DNA of 64,000 nucleotides from Undaria pinnatifida (GCA_012845835.1 JABAKD010000006.1:6502318-6566317); one strand, 5' to 3'. Numbered from the stretch's first letter, positions 32,130-45,945 are shown. Numbers and translations are program-made. The notes: generated by a model not told the origin, from the letters alone.

Positions 32130-32189
32130 CTAAGCGTCCTCAGCCGTGAGCGCTATTTTTGCATTTGTGCAAATGAATTGAAAACCTCA

Positions 32190-32262
32190 CCATAAGGGAA
32201 ATTGAACTCAAGGACTAACGCCAGTAGTATTATAGAGTATAACCGGGGCGACAGGTTACACT
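32190..32262 (-). repeat. tRNA-like SINE head relic
   Basis: Plus-strand AATTGAACTCAAGGACTAAC followed by ATAACCGGGGCGACAGGTTA matches the order of the SINE head at 2816-2889. On minus this gives a B-box-like GAGTTCAATT. Confidence 0.4.
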
Positions 32263-33124
32263 ACATACAGCAGTATCACACTTTATTTTCTCATTCATGT
32301 GATATGAACGATAGGTATGACGATAATCTATCTGATGCATGCCACATGTGGTTCGTTGCCATTCAGACTCTTGAGTTTTTTTCGAGAGAAATGCAGGTGT
32401 GATACATACCTGACAGAAGAGCAGCTATTGATAGTGAACGACAGCAATAGCTTATACCTGGTACCTGGTATCTCGTATGTCTCTGTATGAAACTGATGTA
32501 TCAGCGTTGTGTACGAGCATTATCCAATACAATATACCTGCAATATAAATGGTTCGTTGTTGGGTTGAACAGCAAACTAAAGTTCAAGTGCTCCATACAC
32601 AGGTATAAAGTATCAACGTTCTGCTGTTGGATGTGGGTACTGATACAATTTTTTAGACCAAGTACTCTACAATCGGGTATTCGGCGACACGCACCTTTGA
32701 TTATTCAGTATTGGCGCAATGGCTTCGATCTGTAGGAGTGCACGGGTCTGGCGTTTTGGATCCACGCTTTAGTTTGTGTATTCCCTGGTACTGTGAGATG
32801 AGCGCTTGGAGAGCTTCAGGATCAAGTGTGCACTGCCCGCCGCCTGAGGCAGAACGCTAGATCTCACTCGTCGGTCTTAATTCGATCAATACAGATGTGT
32901 CACTGTGCCCTTGCATTACACCAAGAGCAGAAGAGAGATCACTTCGGAACAGCAGCGATCGACGTCCACTGCATATTCCATCATGACTCGACAGCACTTA
33001 CAACCCGAGCATCAGACCTGTGGGCTGGACCTCCGCTGGCCTGCCACATTCACAAGAAAAAACACAAGAACTTACGTACGAACTACTCCAACAGTTGACT
33101 TAAAATACTATAACAGTAAGTCTA
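32263..33124. other. No recognised gene
   Basis: Only short frames without domains; no repeat relation to the rest of the window was noticed. Confidence 0.3.
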
Positions 33125-33385
33125 TTGTTTCATGCATATTGAATTCCACATATTTCTGGATTTGGCCCCTCGATACGGGCCATGCAATTTCCGTGTGAAC
33201 GACAAGGTTGACGCCTTAGTCCTGTTGACCGCCGTGGCATTATCAGGGAAGTCTCCGACCTGAATCTTTCACGAGGGTATATGCACCCCGTAACACGTGC
33301 GATCGAAGTATCACACGCAGCTTGCAAAGCTTAGTTTTCATCAATACCTTTTTGGTCGGTCTCTCAGCTGAGGTGCGTTTTTGAC
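33125..33385 (+). repeat. rep-A, second-subfamily copy
   Basis: Belongs with 44390-44645. It shares GACGCCTTAGTCCTGTTGAC, CCGACCTGAATCTTTCACG, CGATCGAAGTATCACACGCA and a terminal TCTCAGCTGAGGTGCG. More diverged from the main rep-A copies. Confidence 0.6.
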
Positions 33386-36300
33386 CTACGAATCCACGAG
33401 GGTTGCGAGGAAGACGGGGCAGGGGGCTCAGGGTATACCCTGGTCAACTATGATCGCGAGTCTTCCGTCGTCTTGACGGAACTGTCCCTGGGGCCCAGGG
33501 GCAGTGGTGCTGTCAACACCGTGGCAGCCAGTGGGAACCCGTCGTTCGCGGGCCCACCGCTGGCACTCGAAAAACGCGTACGTCTTAGGATGAGCGAGGG
33601 TGGAGCCGCCGATAAACAGGCGAGGCGGACTCAGGATGCTATGACCCGGAATTGGAGGCAGAAAGCTCGTTCTGTAGTCCGGAACCGCTGGTAGCCGTAG
33701 TCTTTGGCAAGTAGCGTTGCTCATCGGTGGAAGACGTCGAGTGGAGCCTCCCGGTTGGGCTCGACGTCGTGGCCTCCTCGCACCCACACCGCAAAACCAT
33801 CGCTAGAACAAGGGGATCAGGCTTGGACAAGCGATATCACATGTATGGGGCTGGGCGGGGGGGGTAGATTGTTGGGGGGGCGGGGGCGTGGGTGGAGCGA
33901 GTTCTTTCAAAGTTGAAGATGGAACCTCGTCCCGCAATTAGATGGCCAGGCGCTGGTAGTGCTGTATCGATTGATCAGCGTGTAGCGTCCAGGGTTTTGT
34001 GCAGTAATGATTATCGGCCGGCCACGCTGTTGTTGTCGATGTTGTCGTCGTTGTCGCAGCAGTTGCCCAAGCAAGAAAGGCGATCATGGCGCTTTTGACC
34101 CAAAAATAGTTGCCACGGCATTTACAACGAGCGGCACTGGTTGTCGCGGGTTATTGCCGGATGATGGCGACGGGTATACGGTCCGCACGTTTCCGCAAAT
34201 ACCGAAAGTAAAAACATATATCCTGAAGCATGCCCACACCTGGGTTTAGCGCACCAGAGGCGTAGCGGTGTTGCTACGGTGCAAGAATGTCGCTGGCACG
34301 ATGCAAGCGTCAGGAGAAACGCCAGAAGGCCACCGAAGTGATAGTCGATGGCCAGGTGGTTGAGAATGATGTTCGTCGCAGGTTGTGTCCCGTATCGCAA
34401 AATGTGGTGGTTGCGAACCACTGCTTTTTGCGGTTTGCGAGACTGACGCAGGCGTCGTGGGCGTCACAATTCGGGTGGTCGCGACCGCTGTCGCGGCCAC
34501 TACGGGTAGGATGGCGTCTGCGTCGTTGGGTGACTTTGATGTTGCTGCTACTGCGGTCAATATCGGTGATGTAGGTGGTAGGCGGAGAGGAATGGTGGTG
34601 TGGGTGGTAGTCGGAGAAGATCGGTGGTCTTAACCCAAGCGGTAGGTGATGTAGGGGGGTGGTGCGTGCGATGTTTTTGGGGGCTGCTTGCGGAGGGCGC
34701 GTGCAGCGTTTTCATGCCGTGAGTTCACTGGTGGCGGGTGCTGGGGCTTGAGGCGTGTAGGGAAATGCGGCAATCAAGTTGGTGGGCGCTCTGTGGCCGT
34801 TTTGACAACTGTAGTAGCAGCGGGAGGGTCGGAATTTCGAGGAAATAGACTAAATCGGTAGTGGCGTAGAAAGCCGGCGGTCGCGGCAGGGGAATTGATT
34901 TGACTCGGTGGTCGTTTGAACAACTGAATCAGCGGCGGAAGTGGGTCGGATTTTCAAGGGAGAAAACTCGAACATGCAGATTACCGCAGACGACATGAGT
35001 CGTAGTTGGGTAGGCACGACGTGACCAATAACCCTCAAACAAATTATACCGCTGACAGGGGTGTCTTTGGGTGCCGCTCGGTCGAGACCGTGGGCGCGCC
35101 GGATGCAGTTGTGAGCGAGTACCAGCAAACTAAAACAGGGGCGATAGGGCGCAGGGATAAAGCGCAGTGATGGCCGGGCGATTTTGAACCGTTGTGGTGA
35201 TAGACGCAGCGGCGTGGGGTGGGCGGGTACGGGAGCCGGGGATGGGATGTGAGCAACAACGTGTCGGTTGGGGCGGTAGTCGTGGCTCAGATGGGGGGGG
35301 GGGGGGGGGGGGTGCAAGAGACGGTTAAACTCGAGTACACGAGCTGGTGGGGCACAAAGGGCTGCAGTCGCGGTGGTATAATATTCGGTAACCACCTGCA
35401 GCACAGGCCTAATGGATGCCGTTGCGGCGAAGCACTGTGGTAGCAGTCGCTGCACTTGCGGCGTTGTTGCGATCCCCCACTGGAAAAAAATAAAATCTCT
35501 TGGCCTCAGTCGATAAAAAAAGATCTTAGTCGCGTAAGGTGGGCGTCTCTCGTAGAGGGATCCGTCCTTCTAGTCTCGGCGTGTAAGGTGGCCGTACTAA
35601 ACGTCGAGGGATCCGGTTTGACTGAATGGCTCGGGGTCAGTGTCGGCGGTGGAAATACCGTCAACGACACCGGCCGAAAAAATGCGCTGGCGGCATCATT
35701 TTGATTTCATTGAACATAATGATAATGTCCTTCACCTTAACTGTACCACCCATGGCTACAGCAGGAGAAGAACGCGAAGCACACTGTTGATTGTGAGGGT
35801 TGAGGGGTTGGGTCCTGGTTGGTGCGGGATTTACCGCGACGGCTGGGGGGGGGGTCCATATTGGTCCGGAATGGATGGGAAATGAGGAGATTTGGCATCG
35901 GACACACCGGAGTAGAGAGGCAAGATGCAGTACAAGTAGTTTTCGAACATCAAGAAGACCGGAAGGTGATGAACGGTTGTAGATATTTCGGGGAGAGGAG
36001 CGTGGTGCTTAGGACATGGTTGGAACCACCAAGTTATCCAGTCGAAAATAAACAAAATTAGACCCTACAACAAGGAAATGTGTGTACCTCTTGTACCCGT
36101 CGATAACCTAAGCTATATTTGAGGTTTTCCAAAGCAAAGATCCGGACCTAAACTGACGGCGTACTTCGGGGGTGCACTGTTTTAAACATACCGGGGGGGG
36201 TTCCGTGTAACACGCGTAATATACTCGTGAAAAAGAGAGAGATGGCACTCGGAGTGCGGTTTTAATCAACAGTATGTTTGCTCAAGCACCATTTTAATTC

Positions 36301-37848
36301 AGTTCGGGTCATTCCAACGCTGCATCAGGCCGGGGGTACTTAACAGCAAAAACGGAAGCCTCATGAAAATAGCTCAAACACGCGTGGGTATTAAGCGTGT
36401 TGACGGGTCTTGTCGCACGTTGAGTCTTCACCCTCACAGAAGCTTTCCAAATAGAACACAGTGCACCGTGTTAGGATTTTATAAAAGGTGATCATACCAC
36501 CGATATGATATAGTGGGATGCTCGACATGTAATACCGTCGTTCGCGCATTCTGCGGTTGAAATCCCCAAAACCTTGATGCACCGTGACAAAGCAATCATT
36601 GTCAATTGCGCAAGTCAGCATTATCTGCAGCGCGTGTTGATGCTCGTGACAAAGCGATCGTGGTTGCATGACAATCGTTGATCGTAATTTGCACGACGAG
36701 ATGCGCGCCCGCATAATGACGGCAACAAGTGCATCATAGATAGCTGTACTAATTTGATTTTGTTCGGCATAACAAAAGAAAACTCAGGGGGCACGTCAGA
36801 ATAAGTTGAGATTTGCCAAACCAGTGTCAATTTGGCAGAGAAACGGAGGGGGCATTTCCCGTGATTGCTCGCAAAATAATTATCAAGCAATTAACAGCAG
36901 AAATGAATGTCTTCAAATTAACAGCAGAAATTAATGTCTTCAAACCAAAAAAGAAAACGTCGAGCCGCAGGAAGAGGAACAAAAGCGGGAAATCATAGAT
37001 GACACAAGGCACACAGCATGTCATAAATAGTGTAACAGCCAGCAAACCCCGATATTAATCGTAACGTTGGCACTAAAAAAAAAAGCTGCTCTCTACCACC
37101 ACATAAAACGGTTTGAGAATGAGAGACAGCTGATTCAGCATTTTCAGAAAGGGTGTTCTTCCGTATTCCACTGTAATACCCAGCTGTTTTTTTTCATCAA
37201 GTTTCTGCTGTCACGCTGATTTGAATACGCTATACTGTTGCAACCATGGTACGCTGTTTCCGCAGGGGGCTAGTTGGTTGGGACCCATACAAACGTTTCG
37301 GGGGTCGTGGAACGTGCTTATGGTGTCGGCACCACATACGTGTCACATCGATTTGTTCCATAGGACCAAACCTGCCAACGAAGAGAATTCACTGAGGACA
37401 AGTGTTGTGTCGTATTCAGTAGCCGTGTAAAATGCACAGCTACGATGCATTAAACAAAAGAGTGCATGAGGAAAGCAATGGGAGACAACACCAACAGCGC
37501 ACGACGAGGACTATCGGCACATGGTACTACTGCTGCTGAGTTTGGTCCTGAGAGTCGCATGGTACCTACGGGTGTCCATCTCACACACGAGATGCTTCAA
37601 ACGTTCCATTAAGGCAAGACGAAATGTTTCGAAAGTTTCATCAAAGCCAGATAGAAGAGTACAATAATTAACACTAGTAATGGTCGCGACCCTGCACTAC
37701 TGCTCGCTGAACGAGCCAACCCAGCAGTAGTACAGGTAGGCGTCGCGCACCGCTGGTGGTGCGCCTATACGAGTAGATCAGCTGTGCTCTGTGCGAACAC
37801 ACATAAAGGTGGAGTGTCTCATAGGTCAGAAGCAATGCTAGAAAGGTA
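33386..37848. other. Large unassigned region
   Basis: GC-richer between 33400 and 35450, with overlapping frames on both strands (33428-33787 minus, 34850-35455 minus) and no identifiable domain. It contains a G run of about 24 bases at 35287-35312. AT-richer after 36000. No conserved gene could be supported. Multi-exon genes with small exons may have been missed. Confidence 0.35.
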
Positions 37849-38480
37849 TTAGCGCACTGCGTGCTGGTACCTGGTAAAAATAGGCGAAGAAACCAAACCC
37901 AAACATGGTTCTGCTAAAAAACGAAACCCCCAAAAAATATAAGTCCGGGGTAAGGCGGTCACGATCGTACCTTCTTGCAGTACGAGGATACCAACATAGT
38001 CACGCACTGTCAATAGTAGAATAGTAGCAAAAATGCGACGGGATGACCAAAAGTAGGAGAAAGAACAAGGGCGAGTTATTTCATTCATCTGAAGCGCGGG
38101 GGTGTAGGGCAAACTATTGCATGTACTCCCACTTCGTGGCGACACGATACAGTATTTATAGTAAGGGGGGGTGCAACGTAGCCGGCCACTCGAATTAGTC
38201 GAGTGCAAACAGCTGACAGGGTTCCAACCGCGAAATTTCCCATAAGGTTTTATTAACCTCGCGGGGTATTCTGAGAGACAGGACTCCCAACTTGGGCACA
38301 AACCTCTTGGAATTAGACTAGGAACGCTTTTGGAGTTGGACAAGGTGGAGGCGAGTATCGCACTATATGGGAGCACTTTCTTTGTCCGATTGTCATAGTA
38401 GTGTCCCACGAAGAGAGAGCACTGGGAGACAATATATCGAAAAGCTGCTGCCGCAAAGCGGCGTTAGCTGTAGACTTCAG
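37849..38480 (-). repeat. rep-E, part of a composite with rep-D
   Basis: Its reverse complement matches 55390-55745: GGCAGCAGCTTTTCGATATA, then GACAA(T/C)CGGACAA, CGTTCCTAGTCTAATTCCAA and AAATTTCGCGGTTGGAACC. A 186-codon minus frame spans it, but the partner copy breaks that frame, so coding is not supported. Confidence 0.65.
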
Positions 38481-39175
38481 TTGCGAAGCAGAGGCCCGGA
38501 GGGGCCCGTTGTTTACGGATAGGAGTCAAAGGATAACCAAGCTCGCTACTGGATAAAAGGAAGTATGATATGTTGAAAGGCGCAAGGAAAAAAAAAAAAC
38601 ACAGAAAAACTATCTGAAAAAAACGAAAAAAAGTATAATGCAAAGCTATGTATGCAAGATCAAAAGAGCTTGCCTTGGGTAGAGAAGAGCACCGGGGAGG
38701 AGGTTGCGCAAGTCCAACGTCGACACGTTCACTGCTCCGACGACGCCAATTGTAGTGGTACTCTGAGTGGGGGGTGCGTGATTGGTCGGTGTTGGGAAGC
38801 GTGCTCTTTATGGGTTCCGGTGCCCTCTGTTTGATCTCTCCTCATGGCTCGCTGGGTAGTCTCGAAAGCTTATGCATTATTTCCGCTACGTTGGACTCTA
38901 AAAAGATAGACAAACAAGACAAGACAGAGTAGGGCAGGGTAGATCACGTAGTGCAACGTAGAGCAGGTAGAGCAGGTGGTAAGATGAGGGGCGTCCTGCT
39001 TGTCCTATCATCGTCACCTACATTATGGCCCATCTATTATGGCCTTGACGTGAACGTGACATCTAATGTCACGTGGTTTCACCTCAACCATAACATGGTT
39101 TCACGTCGAATCTATATACTATCCTTCTACGGAGGGCACTCCATTACAGACATTTCGTGCTATGTACCATGCATT
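38481..39175 (+). repeat. rep-D and linker of the composite
   Basis: The linker (38481-38748) resembles 55075-55380 in reverse. rep-D proper runs from GATTGGTCGGTGTTGGGAAG to the GGGCACTCCATTACAGACA end. Order and orientation match the inverted partner at 54650-55745. Confidence 0.65.
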
Positions 39176-39489
39176 TGAAAGTCTTACAGGTACAACGTGT
39201 ACGTGTGTGAGTAAACTCAGCATGTGTATGATCCTAAAACACCCCCCCCGTCGTTTTTGGATGACTCTGTTTTTCACCCAGAAACGAGAGACGTCTAAAA
39301 ATAGTCGTTGTGCGTTTATTAGGGGGAGGGGGTGCTCCTTGTGCTGCCATATGGTTAGGTAGTTGTGGCGGTGTCGCCAAACCAGCAGCAACGGTGCAGA
39401 TCGCCAAGCGTAAGCAGTATTAACGGCAGTGTAAACACGGCATGCTTTCGCCGCATCGCACATAATGTTTGCGGCCGTAACATCAGTGC

Positions 39490-40395
39490 CGAATGCTGGT
39501 AGAGCAATCAAAATCTGCCGGAGTAATGAACACTACCGGGCAGCTGATATCACCTCATTATTTTTCTAGACATCCATGCCGTTGCTCCAATTTATCCCCC
39601 CCCCCACCCTCTTTTCCCCCTTTTCCTCTTGTTCAAACGCCCCACCTAAAATCGAAATATGCCAGAGTAATAAACACTTCCACGCAGTTGATAAACCTCA
39701 TTATCTTTCTAGCCATCCATGCCGTATCTCCAATTCACCCCCCCCCCCACCCAGAGCCCCCTCCTTCCCCACCACCCGCACCATCGCCTAGACCTAGCAC
39801 CCGGCGTATAGCAAGTCCCTACATCTAGGCGACCTAAAGGTTGACACCCCTCCTCCCCCCCCCCCCCTAACCCCCCCCCTCCGACCCCTTCGAACACTCC
39901 GCCCTCTCCCCACTGATTGTACGACTCACAGGATATACGTGATAAACTGGTGCATTCCTTCCACAACGGTCAGCTTTGTCCCCTCTATAGGATTCATAAT
40001 GTCTGCGCACAGATTGAGTTGCCCAGCCTGTCCCGTGCCCCCCCTCCTCCCCCCCGCTCCCTCTTGTTCCAACCCAGGCCCTCACTCCCTTGAAACCTCC
40101 GCCCTCCCCTCACCAGTTATACGACTTACAGGATACATTTGATGAACTGACGCATTTCCTTCCACAGCTGTCAGATTTTGTCCCATCAACAACGGTTTCC
40201 GCGCACAGACTGACTAACATCACCCTGTTGACCGTGGTAAGCTACACTGTAAACCAAGGGGAGTCGCCGACCTATAACCTTAATGAGGACACACACCCCG
40301 TAATACGCGCGATCGGAGTATCACCCACAGCGTGGAAAGATTAGTTTCGACAAAATCTTCGATCTCACAGCTGATTTGTATTTTTATTCTTATAT
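39490..40395 (+). repeat. rep-A, longest copy
   Basis: Two upstream units (GTAAT(G/A)AACACT.. near 39523 and 39669, each with CTAG(A/C)CATCCATGCCG and a C run) precede the usual body. This links the minus-strand 284-bp array (18430-19430) with the standard body in one contiguous element and shows the full module order. Confidence 0.75.
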
Positions 40396-43300
40396 CATTT
40401 TAATCATATCGTTCATCGGACTTTAAGATTCGTTATAGTCTTAGTACAAGGTATCAGTCCATGATTTCATTACATTCAATATATTTGTATGCAAGGCAAC
40501 GATACGTATACACGATACGTATGCAATACGCACAACAATCTGGTAGTCTTATCGTTTGTCGTTTACAGAGAGCGTCACCCGCCCGCCGAGCGGAATCCTC
40601 GTAGATATTTCTCTTTTTAAATGTCAACAAGTATTTACCGCTTCGACAAACAGAAGTTGAGTTTCAACCATTCAATGGGTCGTACTCACAGCTGACGTGT
40701 TTTGATTTTTAATCAAGACAGGACAATCTGCTTTCGTTATGATACATCTTCGATACACAGGACGATCTGTTTTTGTTTTGCCGCTGCCCTTGGGGCTGTG
40801 TTATGTGTGTTTTCCATATTGTAGCCACGCAAAGGGCGTCCAGCGCACGCACGAACGCACCGCGGACCATGGCGGCCGACTGCTCGGTCAATGCACGAAG
40901 GACAAGTAGTGTCAATCACGAGCCAGTATCATCATCAGTACAGGGCACAGGGAGGACACCTCACCTGTGCTAGTTGCTGCTCCTTTGCGGCCTTTTTTCA
41001 AAATGACATAAAGCAGCAGCTGCGTTTATGATCATGCGTGACCAATTGCAAATGCAAAATATTGACGTACGTAGTACAGCCTGTTTTAAGACCGTACTGG
41101 AGATAAGACCAAATTGCATAGGCACAGCCTGTAGGAAGGGTAAAACAGCATTAGTGATGGGATCCTCCTTACAGCGTGTTGGTAGGAACAGATGAACACA
41201 GATGGTGGCAGCATAGATTTGCAAAGGTTGACAATGCACCAGCGAGGGCAACGTCGAATTCTCTTCCGTACGAGACGGCGCCGTGCTGTTATCGGCCTAA
41301 ATGGCTTATCATAGCATCCTTCTCACGTTGGGCAAAAGTCAGTCATGGCGAATTTGCTTCTTGCTGCCGTCAGTAGCATGTGTGAGTTGTTGTTCAAAAC
41401 CGGTACGTTTCATGCAATGTTCCGGAAGAAAGCAATCCACTTCCGCAAGCTCACTCCTACTCCTTTGCTCTCTCGTTGACCCTTGAAGCTATGCAGTTGC
41501 AGTTACCCCACAGCTTGTACGTAGCTTTGCAAGGGTTAACAACACAAGCAAAAACAACAGCAGTAGCTATGATAGCGTCTTTTTCGGTCAGGGCTGTTTT
41601 GCTGTTGACCGTGTTTATAGCAGCAGCGACATCATGGTAATCAGCAGAGTAGGTCTTGATGATCTGCGGTGGTGGTCTTACATCTTGCTTCTGTCATTGA
41701 TGTAACTTGCACAAACAAGCACTCACCAACTCACCAAAAGCGAGGAAGCGTACAGAGCATCTACTCGTGTGCATCCTAAGACTCGAGAGCCGGAAGGTTC
41801 AAGCAGCACGCAGGTGCATACGTGTTGTTCCCAGTCTGCGGGTTGATCAGTTGACTCAAACCAGTGTATTTCAGCGCTCGCTGTGATCGTTCAAGGAAAA
41901 AGGTTGTTCCGTACTAAAGTCAGTACATATTCAACCTCAACACTCCGTCTCAAAAACGCCACAAAAATTATTGTGTTGGATGAAGTATGAAAATTCGGTT
42001 CAACTCGAGCTCTAAATCTTCCATCAATGTCTCCAGACACATGTTGATCAGATTAAACACCAACCCCGCCCCCTGTGCTCCTACGCCCGTGTCCTGGGCT
42101 TACCCACCAATCTTCCTCCACGTTACTCACCTATCTCTCGCCTACCTATCTATACGTTCACCAACTATCTCCCTGGTGACACCATGAGACGGTGGCTGGG
42201 CGGGCCGCCCGTCTTATCGCTCACCTTGCCACCGGGAGAGTTCGTAATGTCCAGCGATCAGATTCCTCCAGCTCTACCTTCTTTGGTTCCTCCCGATTTG
42301 CAATTCATCCATCAGATTGATCCGAGACTTCAGACTTCAACTAAAGTCACATCGTTGAGTCTCACAAGCGCGTGAAATCACAGATGACAGTTGTTGATGC
42401 GGATGCACATGCATACAAGCGAACGAGAGTGTTCATGCACACATGTGAACAATGGTTTGCCATTAACATTGGTCACGCTGAAAATTCTTTTTTTCTCATG
42501 GGGGGTGTTTTTAGAGGCTGAAACCGCGAGGTACAGCCAAATCACCAGCTAATTTCCGGCGGTGTTGCTTTGCACTACCTTCTTGGAAGGCCTTATGCCA
42601 CGCTGACGGTTTCAGGTTTATATCGACCAGACAGTGCGTCTTTCCGCGCCCACGGAACTACCCGTCCTTGTTCTGCGCCAGATTAAGCCACACTCACACA
42701 ACCATGGACATGACTCACCGTACTTTTATATCCCACGCCATCCCGCCGCCGTAGCAAGACTTGTTTTGGCCTTGAGCAAGTGATATGAGTTTTGGTACTT
42801 TTTCCGGGATTTACTCGCCGAGCTCAGCAAGAACGATCTCGAGAGTTCTCAGATGGCGGCGGGTGGCGTGTGGAGAAGTTCCCGCCGCGGGCGTGCAGCC
42901 GTCGGGGCCCTCAGGCAGAAGTTTTCAGCCGCTGTAAAAACAATTATATGAAAAACCTTGTTTCAAGAAAAGATAGCCGTCTGAGGATTACATGCTGGGC
43001 CAGCCAATATAAACTTTTGTGTTCCTCCTGCGTTTTTGCAACAATTTTGGACTAATACTAGTCATTGGTAAATTATAACGCGCGCTGCCTCTATGCCCGC
43101 AGTAGTCCAATCTGGATGCTGGGTGCACGTTGAAAACACAGGGGAGACCAGCAATCGAAAGAACAGCACAAGAGGCATACCTGGTCACTTGGCATACAGT
43201 AGACAATGCGAACTAAACAAACAAACGCGAACATCTACGTTGTTTATTATTTACGTTCTGTTTTGTTTTGAGAGAAGAAAAAAATCGGTACTCGCACGAC

Positions 43301-44389
43301 TGGTGGTGATGCACTCGTAGCAGGGGCAGCATTAGAATCATCATCAGCCTCACAGCAGAGGCAGAAGGATCAACCTCCCGAGAATAGGTACTTGAACAGC
43401 AGCAGCATAGAGACATAGATCCTTCTGTAGTAGTTCGCCCGTTTGTTTCGGTTGAACTCTTGAAGGGACGATCTACATCCATTTCCGTCACGAAAACACA
43501 CAACCATCATCCGATAAACACATACTGTATTCGCATATTACGTAGCCCAGCAATGATGTGAAATCACACATTGTCGCACCTGTCTCGACGAACTCTCGAC
43601 GACTTTTAGCGAAACCAGCACGAGAAGAGTTGCCTTGAAATTTTTGCGTCACAGGACCCGTCGGAACTGGCCTTAGTGCCATGTGCATTGAGTGCCGTGG
43701 ACAAAAAAAAAAAAAAAAAGTGGCCGGAAAAGATGTTGACTTACACGAACATACACACAAATGCACACGCAAACAGAGAAAAAAAATTCGAGGCGCCCTA
43801 GGCTTGTATGAGATCCGATATGAAGAGGCTTTTTTTCGTTGGAAAACCAAGAAAGAAAGGTCCAGCGCTGCGCGCTTCACGCGCCTCATTATATTACTCT
43901 AATTTTTGAAGTGCTCAGTGATACTGGTTCGGCCGCGAATCTGCCCAAGTTATTATTTTTGGAATATGCTTTGATTTTTTCGAGAAAACTGAGAAACTGT
44001 TTCTCCCGTCAAAAGTCAAAACTAAAGCGTATACGAAAGTCCGATTAACGACGCCGCTGGTGTACTCGGTGTGAACATTTCTTGGGGTACGGCCCAACGA
44101 TCGAGGTCCTAACTATCGCCTAATATATCTTGAAGAGATATGACGTGCCAATAATCCACGTATTATAGTCTATACAATTAAACTATTTTCTACGGTGAGA
44201 TCCACAAAATGAGCGACTGTTGCACCGATTTTTCATGCTTTTCACCGTGAATTTGTATGCGCCTTCTTACTGGGAATACAAAAGGAATCCTTATGCCACC
44301 ACTGTTTTTATGTTTTGCCAGTTTCCGGTAGACACAAGTTGCCAACTCAAACGTTAACTCACATTGCAATTATTCCTTTTATGCACACT
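40396..44389. other. Large unassigned region
   Basis: Unique-looking sequence of moderate GC with short frames (for example 42184-42375 plus, 43488-43889 minus), none recognisable. No repeats shared with the rest of the window were noticed. Confidence 0.3.
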
Positions 44390-44645
44390 AAATCCCACAG
44401 CTAGCTGTCTGTTTTTGTCCCCCTCAATGCGGTTTACACTGCTCCCGTGCGCGGAACAAGGCTGAACGTCTTAGTCCTCTTGATCCTGGCATTAGCAGGG
44501 GAGTCACCGACCTGAGTCTTTCACGGGGGGTATACGCACCCCGTATCACGCGCGATCGAAGTATCACACGCAGCTTGCAAAACTGAGTTTTGATGGAAAT
44601 CCGTTTTGGTCGACCTCACAGCTGAATGAAGCGTATTTTTTCATT
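44390..44645 (+). repeat. rep-A, second-subfamily copy
   Basis: Starts CCACAGCTAGCTGTCTG and ends GACCTCACAGCTGAATGAAG. It shares subfamily features with 33125-33385. Confidence 0.65.
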
Positions 44646-44694
44646 TATTAAATATATTCCGTAGTCAGTCGTCGTTTCCATACCGCTAGCGGAC

Positions 44695-45065
44695 GTAATA
44701 AGCCCCCCCCGCCCCCGCCCCCCGCTCCCTCTACTTCAAACCCAGGCCCCCATGCCCTTGAAACCTCCGCCCTCCCCTCACCGGTTGTACGACTTACGGG
44801 ATACACTTGATAAACTGATGCATTTCCTTCCACAGCGGTCAGATATTGTCCCCTTCGAAAGCGGGTTTCGAAGTTTTAACGCACAGACTGATTAACATCA
44901 TCCTGTTGACCCTACACTGTAGCTCCAAGGGAATTCACCGACCTATATCCTTGATGAGGACACACACCCAGTATAACGCGCGATCGGAGTATAACACACG
45001 GCTTGCAAAGATGATTTTTTGACCAAATCTTCGATTTCTCAGCTAGAGTGTATTTATATTTTTAT
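44695..45065 (+). repeat. rep-A copy with C-rich upstream module
   Basis: C-rich start, CCTCACCGGTTGTACGACTT, conserved body, and a TCTCAGCTAGAGTG end with AT tail. Its tail overlaps the 3' end of the putative minus-strand gene. Confidence 0.65.
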
Positions 45066-45541
45066 GATGAATAGAAAAGGAAACAGGATGTACGAAGGAG
45101 GGCGAATTTACTTGAACAACAAAATATAGGAAGCACACAATAAGGAGTAGTTGCTGAACGAAAGAGGCAAAACAACGAAAAGGGTCGGAAGATAATATCA
45201 GGAGAAGAGGGAAGAAAGATCCACCTGGCATGTAAATTGCGTTCACAGCTGTCATGGGCTGTGTGCCGAGTAAGATGTACGTCAGAAACACGAGAAGTGT
45301 CTGTGCACCCCGTGCACCTAAAACTCTATACCACGCATTAAACATCCCAAGCACCTCAAGCAGACAAGCTGGATGTGAGTGTTTCTTGGAATAAGCAACT
45401 TACCACAACCGCCTTGGACCATCAAGATGAAGCTCAACCAATAAATTAGTAACATTTTGACACGTTGATCGAACATTTTAAACAAACCTGGATCGACGAA
45501 AACGTCTGCAGGCAGGTTCTTCAGATGGGCATAGCCCCGCA
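45043..45541 (-). CDS. Putative spliced membrane or secreted protein
   Basis: Two minus-strand frames join cleanly across an 86-base GT-AG intron. The upstream exon ends at 45404 with the donor GTAAGT (45403-45398), and the downstream exon starts at 45317 after GAGTTTTAG. The junction codon is Gly in both, and phase is kept. Before the junction lies a hydrophobic stretch (MLLIYWLSFILMVQGGCG), which could be a signal peptide or first membrane segment. After it come further hydrophobic stretches (TLLVFLTYILL, PLLLILS, LLLIVCFLYFVV). A possible extra intron (donor CAG/GTGGAT, acceptor TTTCGTTCAG near 45165) would change the C-terminus. A frame at 45590-45870 may be an earlier exon, but its phase does not match. 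No family recognised. Confidence 0.4.
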
Positions 45542-45589
45542 ATAGATATATTCCTGATCAATGTCAGAATAAGAATACTTGTTTTACTT

Positions 45590-45870
45590 TCACTCGTACG
45601 GGAACCCTCTCGAGTTTTTCATTGTCGGGATTTTCGGTGCAGGACACCCTGCGACGCAAGCATCCACTCCAGGCATTGGCCGTCTTTGACAACCTTGATG
45701 ACCTTGACGCAGTTTCATCTCTTGTAGCGTTAAGTCGTTGGACGTTCTGGAGTATCGCATGAACGTTCTCAAGTATTTCGTGCAAAGGAATGTCAATCAC
45801 CACATAATTTCTGGAGCAAGAGCTCCGTTCTCTTAGTTGCCAGGTAGCTTATGTGTAGCGTATATATAGC
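45590..45870 (-). CDS. Hypothetical exon upstream of the putative membrane gene
   Basis: An open minus frame after a TAA near 45870, with a coding-like helical sequence (YVVIDIPLHEILENVHAILQ, then NVQRLNATRDETASRSSR). It could belong to the same gene as 45043-45541 or to a separate one. Candidate donors near its end (GTGAAAGTAAAA) are all phase 0, while the next exon needs phase 1. The ATG-started version begins at 45803. Confidence 0.3.
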
Positions 45871-45945
45871 CCTTCCAATTAGCCTACGTAGGCACCTTAC
45901 TCGTTGTTTTCATAAAGCTTACTCTGGGTAGGTTGTAGGTTAACC

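Noticed and set aside
37849-38409. 186-codon minus ORF in rep-E
   Set aside because: The second copy of the repeat (55390-55745) breaks the frame, so the ORF is not conserved.
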